From Cohaesibacter sp. (lineage in GTDB: Bacteria; Pseudomonadota; Alphaproteobacteria; Rhizobiales; Cohaesibacteraceae): 50,649 bases of DNA. A model generated the notes under the pieces. The model searched no databases, was not told where the DNA came from, and was given only the letters and a program-made list of their open reading frames with translations. Location of the stretch: the NCBI GenBank assembly GCA_025800145.1, contig JAOXSH010000070.1, forward strand, positions 1-50,649. The letters are read 5' to 3'. Within the stretch, counting starts at the first letter, position 1; each line of letters starts with the position of its first letter. This document shows, in pieces, positions 26,606 through 35,177 of this stretch. The translations under genes were made by a program, and so were the position numbers.

Positions 26606-27809
26606 AATTCCCAATGCTGGAAAATCGTGACGGGCTATCCAGTCCCGCTTTCATCAGTAATTTCCGCACTGGCGCAAAATTCTTGGCTACAGTCAACCCA
26701 GCGGTGCGCAAGCCTTGCAAAACAGGGAGTGAGGAGAGTAGGGACATATTGAGCATATGAACCCCGGCTGTTCGCGACCAGATATCTGGTCTGCGTGCCT
26801 TGTTATAGGCTTTGAGGATATCATCATGGCCGATATCTGTCTGGCCAGCCTCAAGTGCTTGTTCAATTTGCACGGCCAATTCCTCAATATCGCGAAGGCT
26901 CAAATTCAAGCCTTGTGCACCAATTGGCGGAAAAACATGCGCGCTTTCGGCAATCAGTGCCGCGCGCTGGCCATAAAATTGCTTGGCCACCATGCCCGCA
27001 AGCGGAAAGATTTGTGGATCAGAAACAATCTCGAATTTTCCATAAAGATGATGCGCTCGTTTTTCCAGCTCCCAAGCCAGTGTATCCTTGTCCATTGCTT
27101 TCAGCTCTTGCGCTTCTTGCGGCGTCACCACACAAACCAGACTGGAATGGTTGGCATCATCATAAGGCACCAGTGTGAAAGGCCCGCACGGGGTGTGAAA
27201 CTCGGTCGAACTGTTGTTGTGCGACTGATCTTTATGATGCAGATTGAGCACCAAAGCCGCTTGCGGATAAGACCATTTGCGCATCTCAATATCAGCGGCC
27301 TCTTTGACAAGGCTCTTGCGTCCATCGGCAGCAATGGCCAGCTTTACCTGCCAGATGCTGCCATCTTCCATTGCAATAGAGGCATGATCGTCTTCAAGTT
27401 TAACAGAGACTGCAAATTGCTGATCTTGGATCAAATCATCCAGCTCACCAATCCCTTGATGAAGCGCAGCGACCAGCTTGTTATTGCCGATATTATAGCC
27501 AAAAGCTTCAAGGCCAATTTCCGCACTGTCAAATTCTGTCATGGGAGCGCGAACAAGTCGTCCGGTATCATCAAAAAGCCTCATGATCCGCAAGGCTTGG
27601 CCTTGTTCTTTCACCTGATCCCAAAGCCCAAGACGCTCAAGATAGCGAACCGAACTCCCCAATAGGGCAGTTGTGCGGCCATCTGTACCGGAATGCGCTG
27701 GACCAATCAAAACACAAGACAAACCCAATTTGGCCATCTGAATGGCCGCGACATGACCGGCAGGACCGCTCCCGACAATCGCAATATCGGCTTTTTTGAT
27801 CTCGCTCAT
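26592..27809 (-). CDS. UbiH/UbiF-type FAD-dependent monooxygenase
   Basis: The 405-residue flavoprotein has an N-terminal dinucleotide fold (IAIVGSGPAGHVAAIQMAKLG, GxGxxG at 13-18), a middle ATALLGSSVRYLERLGLW region and the second FAD motif AESAHVFPPIGAQGLNLSLRD. This places it among the UbiH/UbiF/Coq6 hydroxylases that act in ubiquinone synthesis, though other aromatic substrates are possible. The ATG at 27809 has AAGGGTG just upstream; two earlier ATGs lack a site. The final codons (YTNE and TAG) are supplied by the end of repeat copy C, so the C-terminal tail has been set by the repeat. Confidence 0.86.
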   Translation of the reverse strand: MSEIKKADIAIVGSGPAGHVAAIQMAKLGLSCVLIGPAHSGTDGRTTALLGSSVRYLERLGLWDQVKEQGQALRIMRLFDDTGRLVRAPMTEFDSAEIGLEAFGYNIGNNKLVAALHQGIGELDDLIQDQQFAVSVKLEDDHASIAMEDGSIWQVKLAIAADGRKSLVKEAADIEMRKWSYPQAALVLNLHHKDQSHNNSSTEFHTPCGPFTLVPYDDANHSSLVCVVTPQEAQELKAMDKDTLAWELEKRAHHLYGKFEIVSDPQIFPLAGMVAKQFYGQRAALIAESAHVFPPIGAQGLNLSLRDIEELAVQIEQALEAGQTDIGHDDILKAYNKARRPDIWSRTAGVHMLNMSLLSSLPVLQGLRTAGLTVAKNFAPVRKLLMKAGLDSPSRFSSIGNYTNE

Positions 27810-28051
27810 GGTCACCCTTTCCATTTTCAGACAATGTCCCTCATTATAGCATGAAGACAATGGCTCACATTCGGCACAATTATCTTTATGCAATAGTCCA
27901 GTCTTGATGCCAGGTCAAAGGTGCCATGAGACCATTGGCCAGACAATGGGGGACAAGGCTTGTGCCAAAAAGACGCAGCCAAAGACAAAGGCTTGCGACA
28001 GGCCTGCCGCCATGCAAGACAGGATTATAAGGAGAAATACGCGAATTTGCT

Positions 28052-29071
28052 ATGAAGAGACCACAAGGCAAAGGCAAGAAGAGGGCAGTCTGCATGATGG
28101 GAAAGCTTTTCAATCCCGCTGACATAAGGGATCAGAATTTGGCCAATCAGGATCCCTCTCTGGTCGCGGCCTCTGGCAAGCCAAGGCTGATGCTGATCCT
28201 CTTCATTGCCATCTCGTCTCTCTTTGCCTGGAGCTATCTTTTTGCCATGGTCGTGGATATGGCCCCCGACATGGATATGCGCGCCATGGGGCCGGGCATG
28301 TCTGCCTTTAACATCTTCAATGGATTTGGAGAGCTGGACGCAACAACCCGTGCTTTCATTGCCGCTGTTTGTGCTCCATCGGCGGCCATTGGCCATTTTG
28401 GTATGCCCAGCTTTGGCGCTTGGGGCTTGGAAGATCTGACCATTGTCTTTGCCATGTGGAGCATGATGGCCATTGCTATGATGCTGCCAACCGCAGCCCC
28501 AATTCTGAAAAGCTATGCCAGCTTTCAGGAAGCCAAAGGCAACAAGGTCACGGCTATCTCTGTCTTGTTGTTGACTTTGGGATATCTCACCATCTGGATT
28601 GGCTTTGGCCTTTTGGCAACTCTGGTCCAGTGGGGGCTGACTGAAGTACAAACCATGTCACCTATTATGGCACCGGCTTCCATGGTCTTTTCCGCCTCTA
28701 TTCTGGTGCTGGCCGGTCTTTATCAATTCACCCCGGCGAAACTGGCCTGCCTCATTCGCTGCCAATTGCCATTTCCCTATTTCAATCGCCGCAGCAAGCA
28801 AGGCTTTTTCAAATCCTTTACCGGCTCTTATGTGATGGGGCTGGAGCAGGGCATCTTTTGCCTTGGATGTACATGGGCGATTATGGCAGTGATGTTTGCC
28901 GTTGGCGTTATGAATGTCATCTGGATGGCCCTATTGGGTATCTTGATGGGCATTGAAAAAATGATCCCTAATCTCTGGGTCACCAGAGGAATCGGTGCAT
29001 TTCTGATCCTTTGGGGCTTACTAATCTTCTCCATTTCTGATGCTGGTCGCATCCTTCTTGGCATCAGCTAA
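28052..29071 (+). CDS. DUF2182 family integral membrane protein
   Basis: The 339-residue protein has about seven membrane helices rich in methionine. It contains the DUF2182 hallmark FAMWSMMAIAMMLPTAAPILKSYA, the FTPAKLACLIRCQLP loop and GLEQGIFCLGCTWAIMAVMFAVGVMN. The methionine and cysteine pattern suggests metal binding, but no function is established. The start is uncertain: ATG at 28052 has AAGGAG 17 bases upstream, while ATG at 28094 or 28097 has GAGG at better spacing and would give a protein about 14 residues shorter. The 242 bases before it hold no gene I can recognise. Confidence 0.86.
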   Translation: MKRPQGKGKKRAVCMMGKLFNPADIRDQNLANQDPSLVAASGKPRLMLILFIAISSLFAWSYLFAMVVDMAPDMDMRAMGPGMSAFNIFNGFGELDATTRAFIAAVCAPSAAIGHFGMPSFGAWGLEDLTIVFAMWSMMAIAMMLPTAAPILKSYASFQEAKGNKVTAISVLLLTLGYLTIWIGFGLLATLVQWGLTEVQTMSPIMAPASMVFSASILVLAGLYQFTPAKLACLIRCQLPFPYFNRRSKQGFFKSFTGSYVMGLEQGIFCLGCTWAIMAVMFAVGVMNVIWMALLGILMGIEKMIPNLWVTRGIGAFLILWGLLIFSISDAGRILLGIS

Positions 29072-29191
29072 GCATGATCAGCAAAAAACAGAGAAAGATT
29101 TTGGTGGGATTAGCTCAAAACCGGTCCAAAATTGACTTGGCACTGTTTTTCTACAATTGCTCCATCTGCATGAATGGGTTAGCAAGGGGGC

Positions 29192-29887
29192 ATGAAAAAA
29201 GTTATCGCATTCACAATCCATATCCTCACTTCATCCGGTGGGGCTTTCGCGCTTCTGGCTCTTTTGGCAGCTGTCCAAAAAGATTGGACTATGCTGTTTG
29301 CGTGGCTGCTCGTCGCTCAGTTTGTCGATGGCATTGACGGGCCAATTGCCCGGCATTTCCATGTGCGCGAAACCTTGCCAAACTGGAGTGGTGATGCGTT
29401 GGATTATGTGATCGATTTCATCACATATGTCTTTTTACCTGCCTTTGTTTTTGTCCATGCCGAGCTGATCCCCGGCATGATTGGCACCCTTGCTGCCGCC
29501 ATTATCGTGATGTCCGGCGGCCTTTATTATGCCGATAGCCGCATGAAGACCACTTCCAAGGCTTTTCGCGGTTTTCCTGCTGTCTGGAATGGCGTGCTCT
29601 TTTATTATTTTATCTTTACCCCGGATCCCGCAATCGGCTTTTCGCTGATCTGTCTACTTGCTTTGGCACAATTCATTCCAATCGAGTTCATCCATCCTGT
29701 ACGCGTTATGCGCTTGCGTTGGGCCACCATGGCAATGGTGGCACTTTGGACAATTTTTGCTGTCAAAGTTACACTGAATGGTATGATCTCTGATCAAATT
29801 GACCAATGGGTGCTTGGCTTGAGCGGTGCATATTTCTTTGTCATTGGCGGTTTGTTGCAGCTCTTGCGCGGCAAAGAAGAAGCCTAA
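29192..29887 (+). CDS. pcs: Phosphatidylcholine synthase (CDP-alcohol phosphatidyltransferase)
   Basis: Pcs condenses CDP-diacylglycerol with choline to give phosphatidylcholine in the inner membrane, a pathway typical of rhizobia and relatives. The 231-residue protein has about eight membrane helices and the modified CDP-alcohol motif of this family: DGPIAR, then twelve residues, then G-DAL-D-YVI-D (Asp49, Gly50, Arg54, Gly67, Asp71, Asp75). The N-terminus KVIAFTIHILTSSGGAFALL also matches. It starts 120 bases after the DUF2182 gene. Confidence 0.95.
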   Translation: MKKVIAFTIHILTSSGGAFALLALLAAVQKDWTMLFAWLLVAQFVDGIDGPIARHFHVRETLPNWSGDALDYVIDFITYVFLPAFVFVHAELIPGMIGTLAAAIIVMSGGLYYADSRMKTTSKAFRGFPAVWNGVLFYYFIFTPDPAIGFSLICLLALAQFIPIEFIHPVRVMRLRWATMAMVALWTIFAVKVTLNGMISDQIDQWVLGLSGAYFFVIGGLLQLLRGKEEA

Positions 29888-30291
29888 TTCATATTATAAA
29901 CCTGTTCTTTTGATCTTTTATGCCGTTGGTATAACAGCACAAGTTTCAATTTCTGTGGACTATCCCAAATATGCTGTCTCTTTGAAAGTTAGCCCGGCAA
30001 AATCCTTGCGCTCAAAAAAACAGCAAGTGAATGAAGAACTTGCAGGAAAAGTCACAAATTTATTCAAGAGCTGCTTTTTTATATGTTCAAAGCCGTATTT
30101 TTTCCTTTGAATAGAAAATCAAAGCCTTTTTACTAAAAAATATTGAAACACTTCCACCTTCCCAGACCTTTGACAGGTTTGGAAAGGACTGGGTAACCTG
30201 AACTCGAACCTTTATAAAGCAAGGGCATTGAGCATTCCGTGTGCTTGTCTTGATAGCAAAGTTTGAGTGACCAGACAGAAGGAGCAAGATC
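29888..30291. other. Intergenic region, pcs to LysR gene
   Basis: These 404 bases are A/T-rich and contain no gene I can support. A remnant of the ATACC repeat family lies at 29910-29932 (see separate entry). The end of the region contains AAGGAG (30279-30284), the ribosome binding site used by the LysR gene. Confidence 0.5.
29910..29932. repeat. Remnant of ATACC repeat end (copy D)
   Basis: TGATCTTTTATGCCGTTGGT followed by AT matches the right terminus of the repeat family (TAATCTTTCATGCCGTTGGT, AT) with two mismatches. It is followed by AA, as at copies B and C. The rest of the element is absent. Confidence 0.6.
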
Positions 30292-31230
30292 CTGGACCGC
30301 GCTCGTCTCTTATATTCCCCAGCTTTGCGTTATTTCGCCGCCGTTGCCGAGCATGGTGCCATCCGGGCTGCCAGTCGGGAGCTGAATGTCGCATCCTCTG
30401 CCGTTAACCGCCAAATTCTCTGGCTGGAAGACAGCCTCGGAGTCCCTCTTTTTGAAAGGGTAGGTCGCCGTCTGCAACTCTCTCCGGCAGGCGATATCCT
30501 GCTACGCCATGTCACCTATGTCTTACGAGATTTTGAAGAAACCGCCTCTGAGATTGATGCCCTTAAAGGCTTGAAACGCGGAATCGTCAGGATTGCCAGC
30601 GTTGAGAGCGTGGCAACCGAATTATTGACCGAACTGGTCGCCTCTTTTGGAGAAGCCTATCCCGATATCCAGCTAAAAATCACCGTCACTCATGCCAACA
30701 AAATTGCCCGACTGGTCACAGAGTCAGAGGTGGATATCGGCTTCACATTCGATCCACCGGAAGATGACAGCCTGTCCATTGGCTATGAACGCGAATTTGA
30801 AATTGGCGCGGTCGTCAATCATTCCCATCCGCTGGCAGAAAAAGGGCGCATATCCTTTGCCCAATGTGCTGAATATCCGATTATTTTGCCCTCCAAAGGC
30901 CTGTCCTTGCGAACCGCCCTCGACAAAATGCTTGCCAATACTGATGCCTCTATCTTCGCCGAGGTTAGTACCCTGCAAATGATGCGCAAATTGGCACAAA
31001 AAGGATTGGGCGTCTGTTTCCAGACACGCATTGGTCTGGATGACCAGCAACAGGATGGCGATATGGTCTTCTTAGCGCTTGATGATGAAAATCTCCCGCA
31101 AAATCGTCTCGCCATCATCACCCATGCTCAAAGACAGCTGAAACTGGCACCAGCCATGTTTGTCAGCCATGCCCGCCAACATTTTTCCGATACATTCCCA
31201 AATTCCCAGAAGGACCAGTCAAAAAAATAA
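30292..31230 (+). CDS. LysR-type transcriptional regulator (probable CTG start)
   Basis: The 312-residue product has a winged helix-turn-helix (RYFAAVAEHGAIRAASRELNVASSAVNRQILWLEDSLG) and a periplasmic-binding-protein-like effector domain (GIVRIASVESVATELLTELVASF...). The in-frame stop at 30268-30270 leaves only CTG (30292), ATC or TTG (30325) as possible starts. CTG has a perfect AAGGAG 7 bases upstream; TTG has none and would trim the first DNA-binding helix. I therefore choose CTG, with some doubt. Its target is unknown; the nucleoside-type ABC operon begins 277 bases downstream in the same direction. Confidence 0.82.
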   Translation: MDRARLLYSPALRYFAAVAEHGAIRAASRELNVASSAVNRQILWLEDSLGVPLFERVGRRLQLSPAGDILLRHVTYVLRDFEETASEIDALKGLKRGIVRIASVESVATELLTELVASFGEAYPDIQLKITVTHANKIARLVTESEVDIGFTFDPPEDDSLSIGYEREFEIGAVVNHSHPLAEKGRISFAQCAEYPIILPSKGLSLRTALDKMLANTDASIFAEVSTLQMMRKLAQKGLGVCFQTRIGLDDQQQDGDMVFLALDDENLPQNRLAIITHAQRQLKLAPAMFVSHARQHFSDTFPNSQKDQSKK

Positions 31231-31431
31231 GAGAAATGCCAGATGGCACAAAAGGCAATTGGGAAGGAAACAAAGATATGATCTTTCTTGGTGATCGATG
31301 GCCAAGTGATTGCTCGCAAAGAAAGATCAAAGCACAGGATGCGACATAAAAGGACTGAATAAAGCAACATAAAGAGCGCAAATGATGTCTTTTCGTGTGG
31401 CATGTCATGCAATTGTCACTTAAAGAGGCCG

Positions 31432-31486
31432 GGTCATTTGACCAGCCTTGTCAACCCAATCCACCTGACCAAATTCTTTTCAGGTG
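31432..31486 (+). promoter_or_regulatory. Cluster of inverted repeats upstream of the BMP-type ABC operon
   Basis: Three small palindromes lie just before the first transporter gene: GGTCATTTGACC (31432-31443), TTGAC-N7-GTCAA (31438-31454), and CACCTGA/TCAGGTG (31462-31468, 31480-31486). The first two resemble regulator-binding sites. The last, 22 bases before the ATG, could form a hairpin over the leader. None is assigned to a regulator. Confidence 0.4.
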
Positions 31487-31507
31487 CCAGTTCGAGAGTG
31501 AGCAGGA

Positions 31508-33073
31508 ATGACCAACACTCCGCTTCTTCAAGCCAAGAGCCTGACCAAAAAATTTGGCACTCTAAAAGCCAATGATTCCGTCGATCTCGTGGTCCAGCCC
31601 GGAGAAATTCACGCTCTGCTCGGAGAAAATGGCGCGGGCAAATCCACCCTTGTCAAAATGCTCTATGGTGCCTTGCAACCAACATCAGGACAGATTTACT
31701 GGAAAGGGCAGGAGGTCCATTTAGCCGATCCCGCCCAAGCGCGAACACTTGGTGTTGGCATGGTCTTTCAGCACTTTTCTTTGTTCGATTCCCTAAACGT
31801 GGTGGAGAATATCGCGCTGGCGCTGCCCAAAGGCACAAAAATAGGCCCATTGGCAAAAAGGGTCGAAGAAGTCTCCCACGATTATGGCTTACCATTGAAA
31901 GCAGACAATCTTGTCGCCGATCTCTCTGTTGGTGAACGCCAACGGATTGAGATTGTGCGTTGCCTTTTGCAAAATCCCGAATTGATCATCATGGATGAAC
32001 CAACCTCGGTGCTCACACCGCAAGAGGCTGATTTGTTGTTTCAAACATTGGAACGTCTGTCAAAAGAAGGCCGCTCCATTCTTTATATTTCTCATCGGTT
32101 AGAAGAAGTGCAGAAAATGTGCGACACAGCCACAATTCTGCGCCATGGTAAATTGGTGGAACATTGCAATCCGGCAAACGAGACCGCCGCCAGCCTAGCG
32201 CGCCTTATGGTTGGCTCCAGCGTAAAAGCGGTGGAGCGGAGCAAACCAGACGTCTCAGCAGCGCCCGTACGGTTGAAATTACAAAAACTATCCTTGCCGC
32301 CTGCCAGTCCCTTCGCTGTGCCATTGAGTGATATTTCCTTATCCGTCAAAGGCGGGGAAGTTGTTGCTATTGCAGGCGTGGCAGGCAATGGCCAGTCAGA
32401 ATTGTTTGATGCGTTGTCAGGCGAGCGAGACACGCCGGCTGATGCCATCATCATCAATGAGATTGAAAGCGGTCATAAAGGTGTCACTGCACGCCGCTCT
32501 CTGGGCGCAGCTTTTGTACCTGAAGAACGCCTTGGTCATGCCGCTGTGCCGGATTTGCCCTTGAGCGAAAATGTCATTCTCACCCGTCATGGCTCTGACA
32601 AGCCGTTGAAAAGCGGTTTGTTTTTGCAACGCAATCACGCCGGGGAGTTGGGCATTCGCATTTCAGAAGCTTTTGATGTGCGCAAAGGCGCGCCAGACCC
32701 CAATGCAGGCAGTCTTTCCGGCGGTAATTTGCAAAAATTCGTGGTTGGACGCGAGATAGACAGAGGGCCGACTTTGCTGGTGGTCTCGCAGCCTACATGG
32801 GGCGTTGATGCAGGGGCCGCCGCGCTTATCCGTCAGGCTTTGCTGGATTTGGCACGCCAAGGTGCGGCCGTTGTGGTCATTTCGCAAGATCTGGATGAGA
32901 TTTTCGAAATTGCCGACCGCATTGCTGTCATCAATAAAGGCGAATTGTCCAAAGCCGAGCCGGTGGAAGACATGAGTCTAGAGAAAATTGGCCTACTTAT
33001 GGGTGGTGTGCATGGGGCCGAGCCGGAAACAATCCCGGCAAGCAAAGGGCAGGAGGCATACAATGCAGATTGA
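31508..33073 (+). CDS. ABC transporter ATP-binding protein, nucleoside/BMP type (two ATPase domains)
   Basis: The 521-residue protein has tandem ABC domains. The first has Walker A GENGAGKS (39-46), LSVGERQRIEIVRCL and Walker B LIIMDEPTSVLTPQE. The second has a degenerate Walker A (GVAGNGQSE) and the signature LSGGNLQKFVVGRE, as in the RbsA/NupA group. With two permease genes and a BMP-family binding protein downstream, it energises import of nucleosides or a related solute. Its stop overlaps the start of the next gene. Confidence 0.92.
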   Translation: MTNTPLLQAKSLTKKFGTLKANDSVDLVVQPGEIHALLGENGAGKSTLVKMLYGALQPTSGQIYWKGQEVHLADPAQARTLGVGMVFQHFSLFDSLNVVENIALALPKGTKIGPLAKRVEEVSHDYGLPLKADNLVADLSVGERQRIEIVRCLLQNPELIIMDEPTSVLTPQEADLLFQTLERLSKEGRSILYISHRLEEVQKMCDTATILRHGKLVEHCNPANETAASLARLMVGSSVKAVERSKPDVSAAPVRLKLQKLSLPPASPFAVPLSDISLSVKGGEVVAIAGVAGNGQSELFDALSGERDTPADAIIINEIESGHKGVTARRSLGAAFVPEERLGHAAVPDLPLSENVILTRHGSDKPLKSGLFLQRNHAGELGIRISEAFDVRKGAPDPNAGSLSGGNLQKFVVGREIDRGPTLLVVSQPTWGVDAGAAALIRQALLDLARQGAAVVVISQDLDEIFEIADRIAVINKGELSKAEPVEDMSLEKIGLLMGGVHGAEPETIPASKGQEAYNAD

Positions 33074-34142
33074 ATTACAAAAGCGCGCCTTGCCATCCAG
33101 CTTGATGACTTGGCTCTCACCTGCCCTTGCCATTACATTGACCGTTCTGACCGGGGCCTTGATGTTTGGCATGCTTGGTTTCAATCCCGCGCAAGCCCTC
33201 TATGTTTATTTCATCGCGCCCCTTCTGGATAGCTGGAGCTTGCAGGAGCTGGTCGTCAAAGCGGCCCCCCTTGTGCTGATCGGTGTGGGCCTGTCTATCT
33301 GTTATCGCTCCAATAACTGGAATATCGGCGCCGAAGGCCAGTTCACTATGGGCGCAATCCTTGGCTCTATTCTTCCTGTTGTTTTTTATCAATGGGAAAG
33401 CCCGCTCACCTTTCCGCTTATGGTCGCTCTGGGAGCCTTGGGTGGAGCCTTATTCGGAGCCATTCCAGCGCTTTTGAAAAACAAATTCGGGGCCAATGAG
33501 ATCCTCACCAGCCTGATGCTCACCTATGTTGCCTTGCTGACATTGGATTATCTGGTGCGCGGCCCTTGGAAAAATCCCGAAGGCTTCAATTTCCCGGAAA
33601 GTCGTCTCTTTAGCGACGCAGCTCTTGCACCGAGCCTGATTGCAGATAGCCGTATGCATATTGGCGCGCTCTTTGCAGTCATTGCTGTGATCGCGATTTT
33701 TATTCTCTTCTCGCGGACCCTGAAAGGCTTTGAAATCCGTGTTCTTGGTGCAACACCAAGAGCGGGCAATTTTGCCGGTTTCTCCAAAGAGCGGATGATC
33801 CTCTTTGCTTTCATGACGTCTGGTGCGCTGGCGGGCATCGCCGGCATTATCGAAGTAGCAGGCCCGATTGGTCAATTGACCCCGACCATTTCACCCGGGT
33901 ATGGCTTTACCGCCATTATCGTGGCTTTCCTTGGCAGGCTAAACCCAATCGGCATTCTCTTTGCCGGGCTGTTGCTGGCTCTGTCCTATCTTGGTGGAGA
34001 AGCGGCCCAAATTGAATTGGGCATTTCAGAAAAAACCTCCAAGGCATTTCAGGGCATTTTGCTCTTCTATATTCTGGCTTGCGACACGCTCATTCACTAT
34101 CACGTCAAATTTGTCTCCTCCAAAAAGAAAGAGGCGGTCTAA
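33063..34142 (+). CDS. ABC transporter permease, BMP/nucleoside type, subunit 1
   Basis: The 359-residue membrane protein has about eight to ten helices. It has the BPD_transp_2 pattern of nucleoside permeases: APLVLIGVGLSICYRSNNWNIGAEGQFTMGAILGS, FGANEILTSLMLTYVALLTLDYLVRGPW and the cytoplasmic coupling loop FEIRVLGATPRAGNFAGFS. The ATG at 33063 lies 11 bases before the end of the ATPase gene and has AGGAGG upstream; the frame is open further upstream but that part overlaps the ATPase. Its stop codon overlaps the next start by one base. Confidence 0.92.
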   Translation: MQIELQKRALPSSLMTWLSPALAITLTVLTGALMFGMLGFNPAQALYVYFIAPLLDSWSLQELVVKAAPLVLIGVGLSICYRSNNWNIGAEGQFTMGAILGSILPVVFYQWESPLTFPLMVALGALGGALFGAIPALLKNKFGANEILTSLMLTYVALLTLDYLVRGPWKNPEGFNFPESRLFSDAALAPSLIADSRMHIGALFAVIAVIAIFILFSRTLKGFEIRVLGATPRAGNFAGFSKERMILFAFMTSGALAGIAGIIEVAGPIGQLTPTISPGYGFTAIIVAFLGRLNPIGILFAGLLLALSYLGGEAAQIELGISEKTSKAFQGILLFYILACDTLIHYHVKFVSSKKKEAV

Positions 34143-35062
34143 TGGAAATTCTCGAAGCAATTCTGATCACCATTGTGACAGCCTCCACGCCCTTGCTTTT
34201 GGCGGCTTTGGGGGAATTGGTGGTGGAGCGCTCAGGCGTGCTGAATCTGGGCGTTGAGGGCATGATGATTATGGGCGCAGTCTGTGCCTTCGCTGTCTCA
34301 CTGACCACAGGCAATCCCTATTTGGGACTTGTGGCTGGCATGTTGGGCGGTGTGGTCATGTCTATTCTGTTTGGTTTTCTCACCCTGACATTGGTCTCCA
34401 ATCAGGTCGCAACAGGGCTGGCGCTAACATTGCTCGGCCTTGGGTTGTCCGGCATGGTTGGTGAGGGCTTTGTGGGAACCCCCGGCGTCAAGCTGGCCCC
34501 TCTGCCGATTCCCGGCCTTGTGGAATTGCCCGTGATTGGTCGAGCTTTGTTCGGTCAGGATCCGCTTTTCTATCTCTCTGTTGTGCTGACAATCGGCACC
34601 ACATGGTTTCTGTTCAAAAGCCGTGCTGGCCTTATTGTGCGCGCTGTGGGAGAAAATCACGGCTCCGCTCATGCCTTGGGCTATTCCGTCATTAAAGTGC
34701 GCTATCTGGCTGTTATGTTCGGCGGTTTATGTGCGGGCCTTGCCGGTGCCTATCTATCGCTGGTCTATACATCGCTTTGGATTGAAAATATGACCGCAGG
34801 GCGCGGCTGGATTGCACTGGCGCTCGTGGTTTTTGCCAGCTGGTTGCCAAAGCGCCTGATCATCGGGGCCTATCTCTTTGGCACAGTGTCTATTTTGCAA
34901 TTTCACGCCCAAGGGGCAGGGATTGGCATTCCATCACAGCTTTTGTCCGCCTTGCCATATCTGGCCACAATTCTGGCCCTTGTCTTTATTTCGCGCAATC
35001 GCGCTGTCGCTCGCGCCAATACGCCAGCCTGTCTAGGGCTTGCATTTGTGCCCGATCGATAA
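34142..35062 (+). CDS. ABC transporter permease, BMP/nucleoside type, subunit 2
   Basis: The 306-residue membrane protein is of the same permease family, shorter than subunit 1: TPLLLAALGELVVERSGVLNLGVEGMMIMGAVCAF, ALTLLGLGLSGMVGEGFVG, and the coupling loop AGLIVRAVGENHGSAHALGYSV. It would pair with subunit 1 to form the channel. The start ATG shares its first base with the stop codon of the preceding gene (TAATG), which points to coupled translation. A 115-base gap separates it from the binding-protein gene. Confidence 0.92.
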   Translation: MEILEAILITIVTASTPLLLAALGELVVERSGVLNLGVEGMMIMGAVCAFAVSLTTGNPYLGLVAGMLGGVVMSILFGFLTLTLVSNQVATGLALTLLGLGLSGMVGEGFVGTPGVKLAPLPIPGLVELPVIGRALFGQDPLFYLSVVLTIGTTWFLFKSRAGLIVRAVGENHGSAHALGYSVIKVRYLAVMFGGLCAGLAGAYLSLVYTSLWIENMTAGRGWIALALVVFASWLPKRLIIGAYLFGTVSILQFHAQGAGIGIPSQLLSALPYLATILALVFISRNRAVARANTPACLGLAFVPDR

Positions 35063-35177
35063 CAGGATTGCAGTCACAAAGAGCGGCCCTGTTGCCGCTC
35101 AATTTTTTGATAGCCTGCCCACCACAATCGGCTATTATTCCAAAAAGCCTCAAAGAGGCAAAACAGAGAGGGATATC

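Noticed and set aside
26415-26630. Open frame starting MPGHFPRKTTQL in repeat copy C (and its partner in copy E)
   Set aside because: It lies wholly or mostly within the repeat, and changes between copies all alter the protein. It is listed as a repeat and not a gene.
31231-31507. Possible purine or nucleoside riboswitch before the ABC importer
   Set aside because: The inverted repeats are short and do not form the three-helix purine-riboswitch core; no conserved loop sequences were seen.
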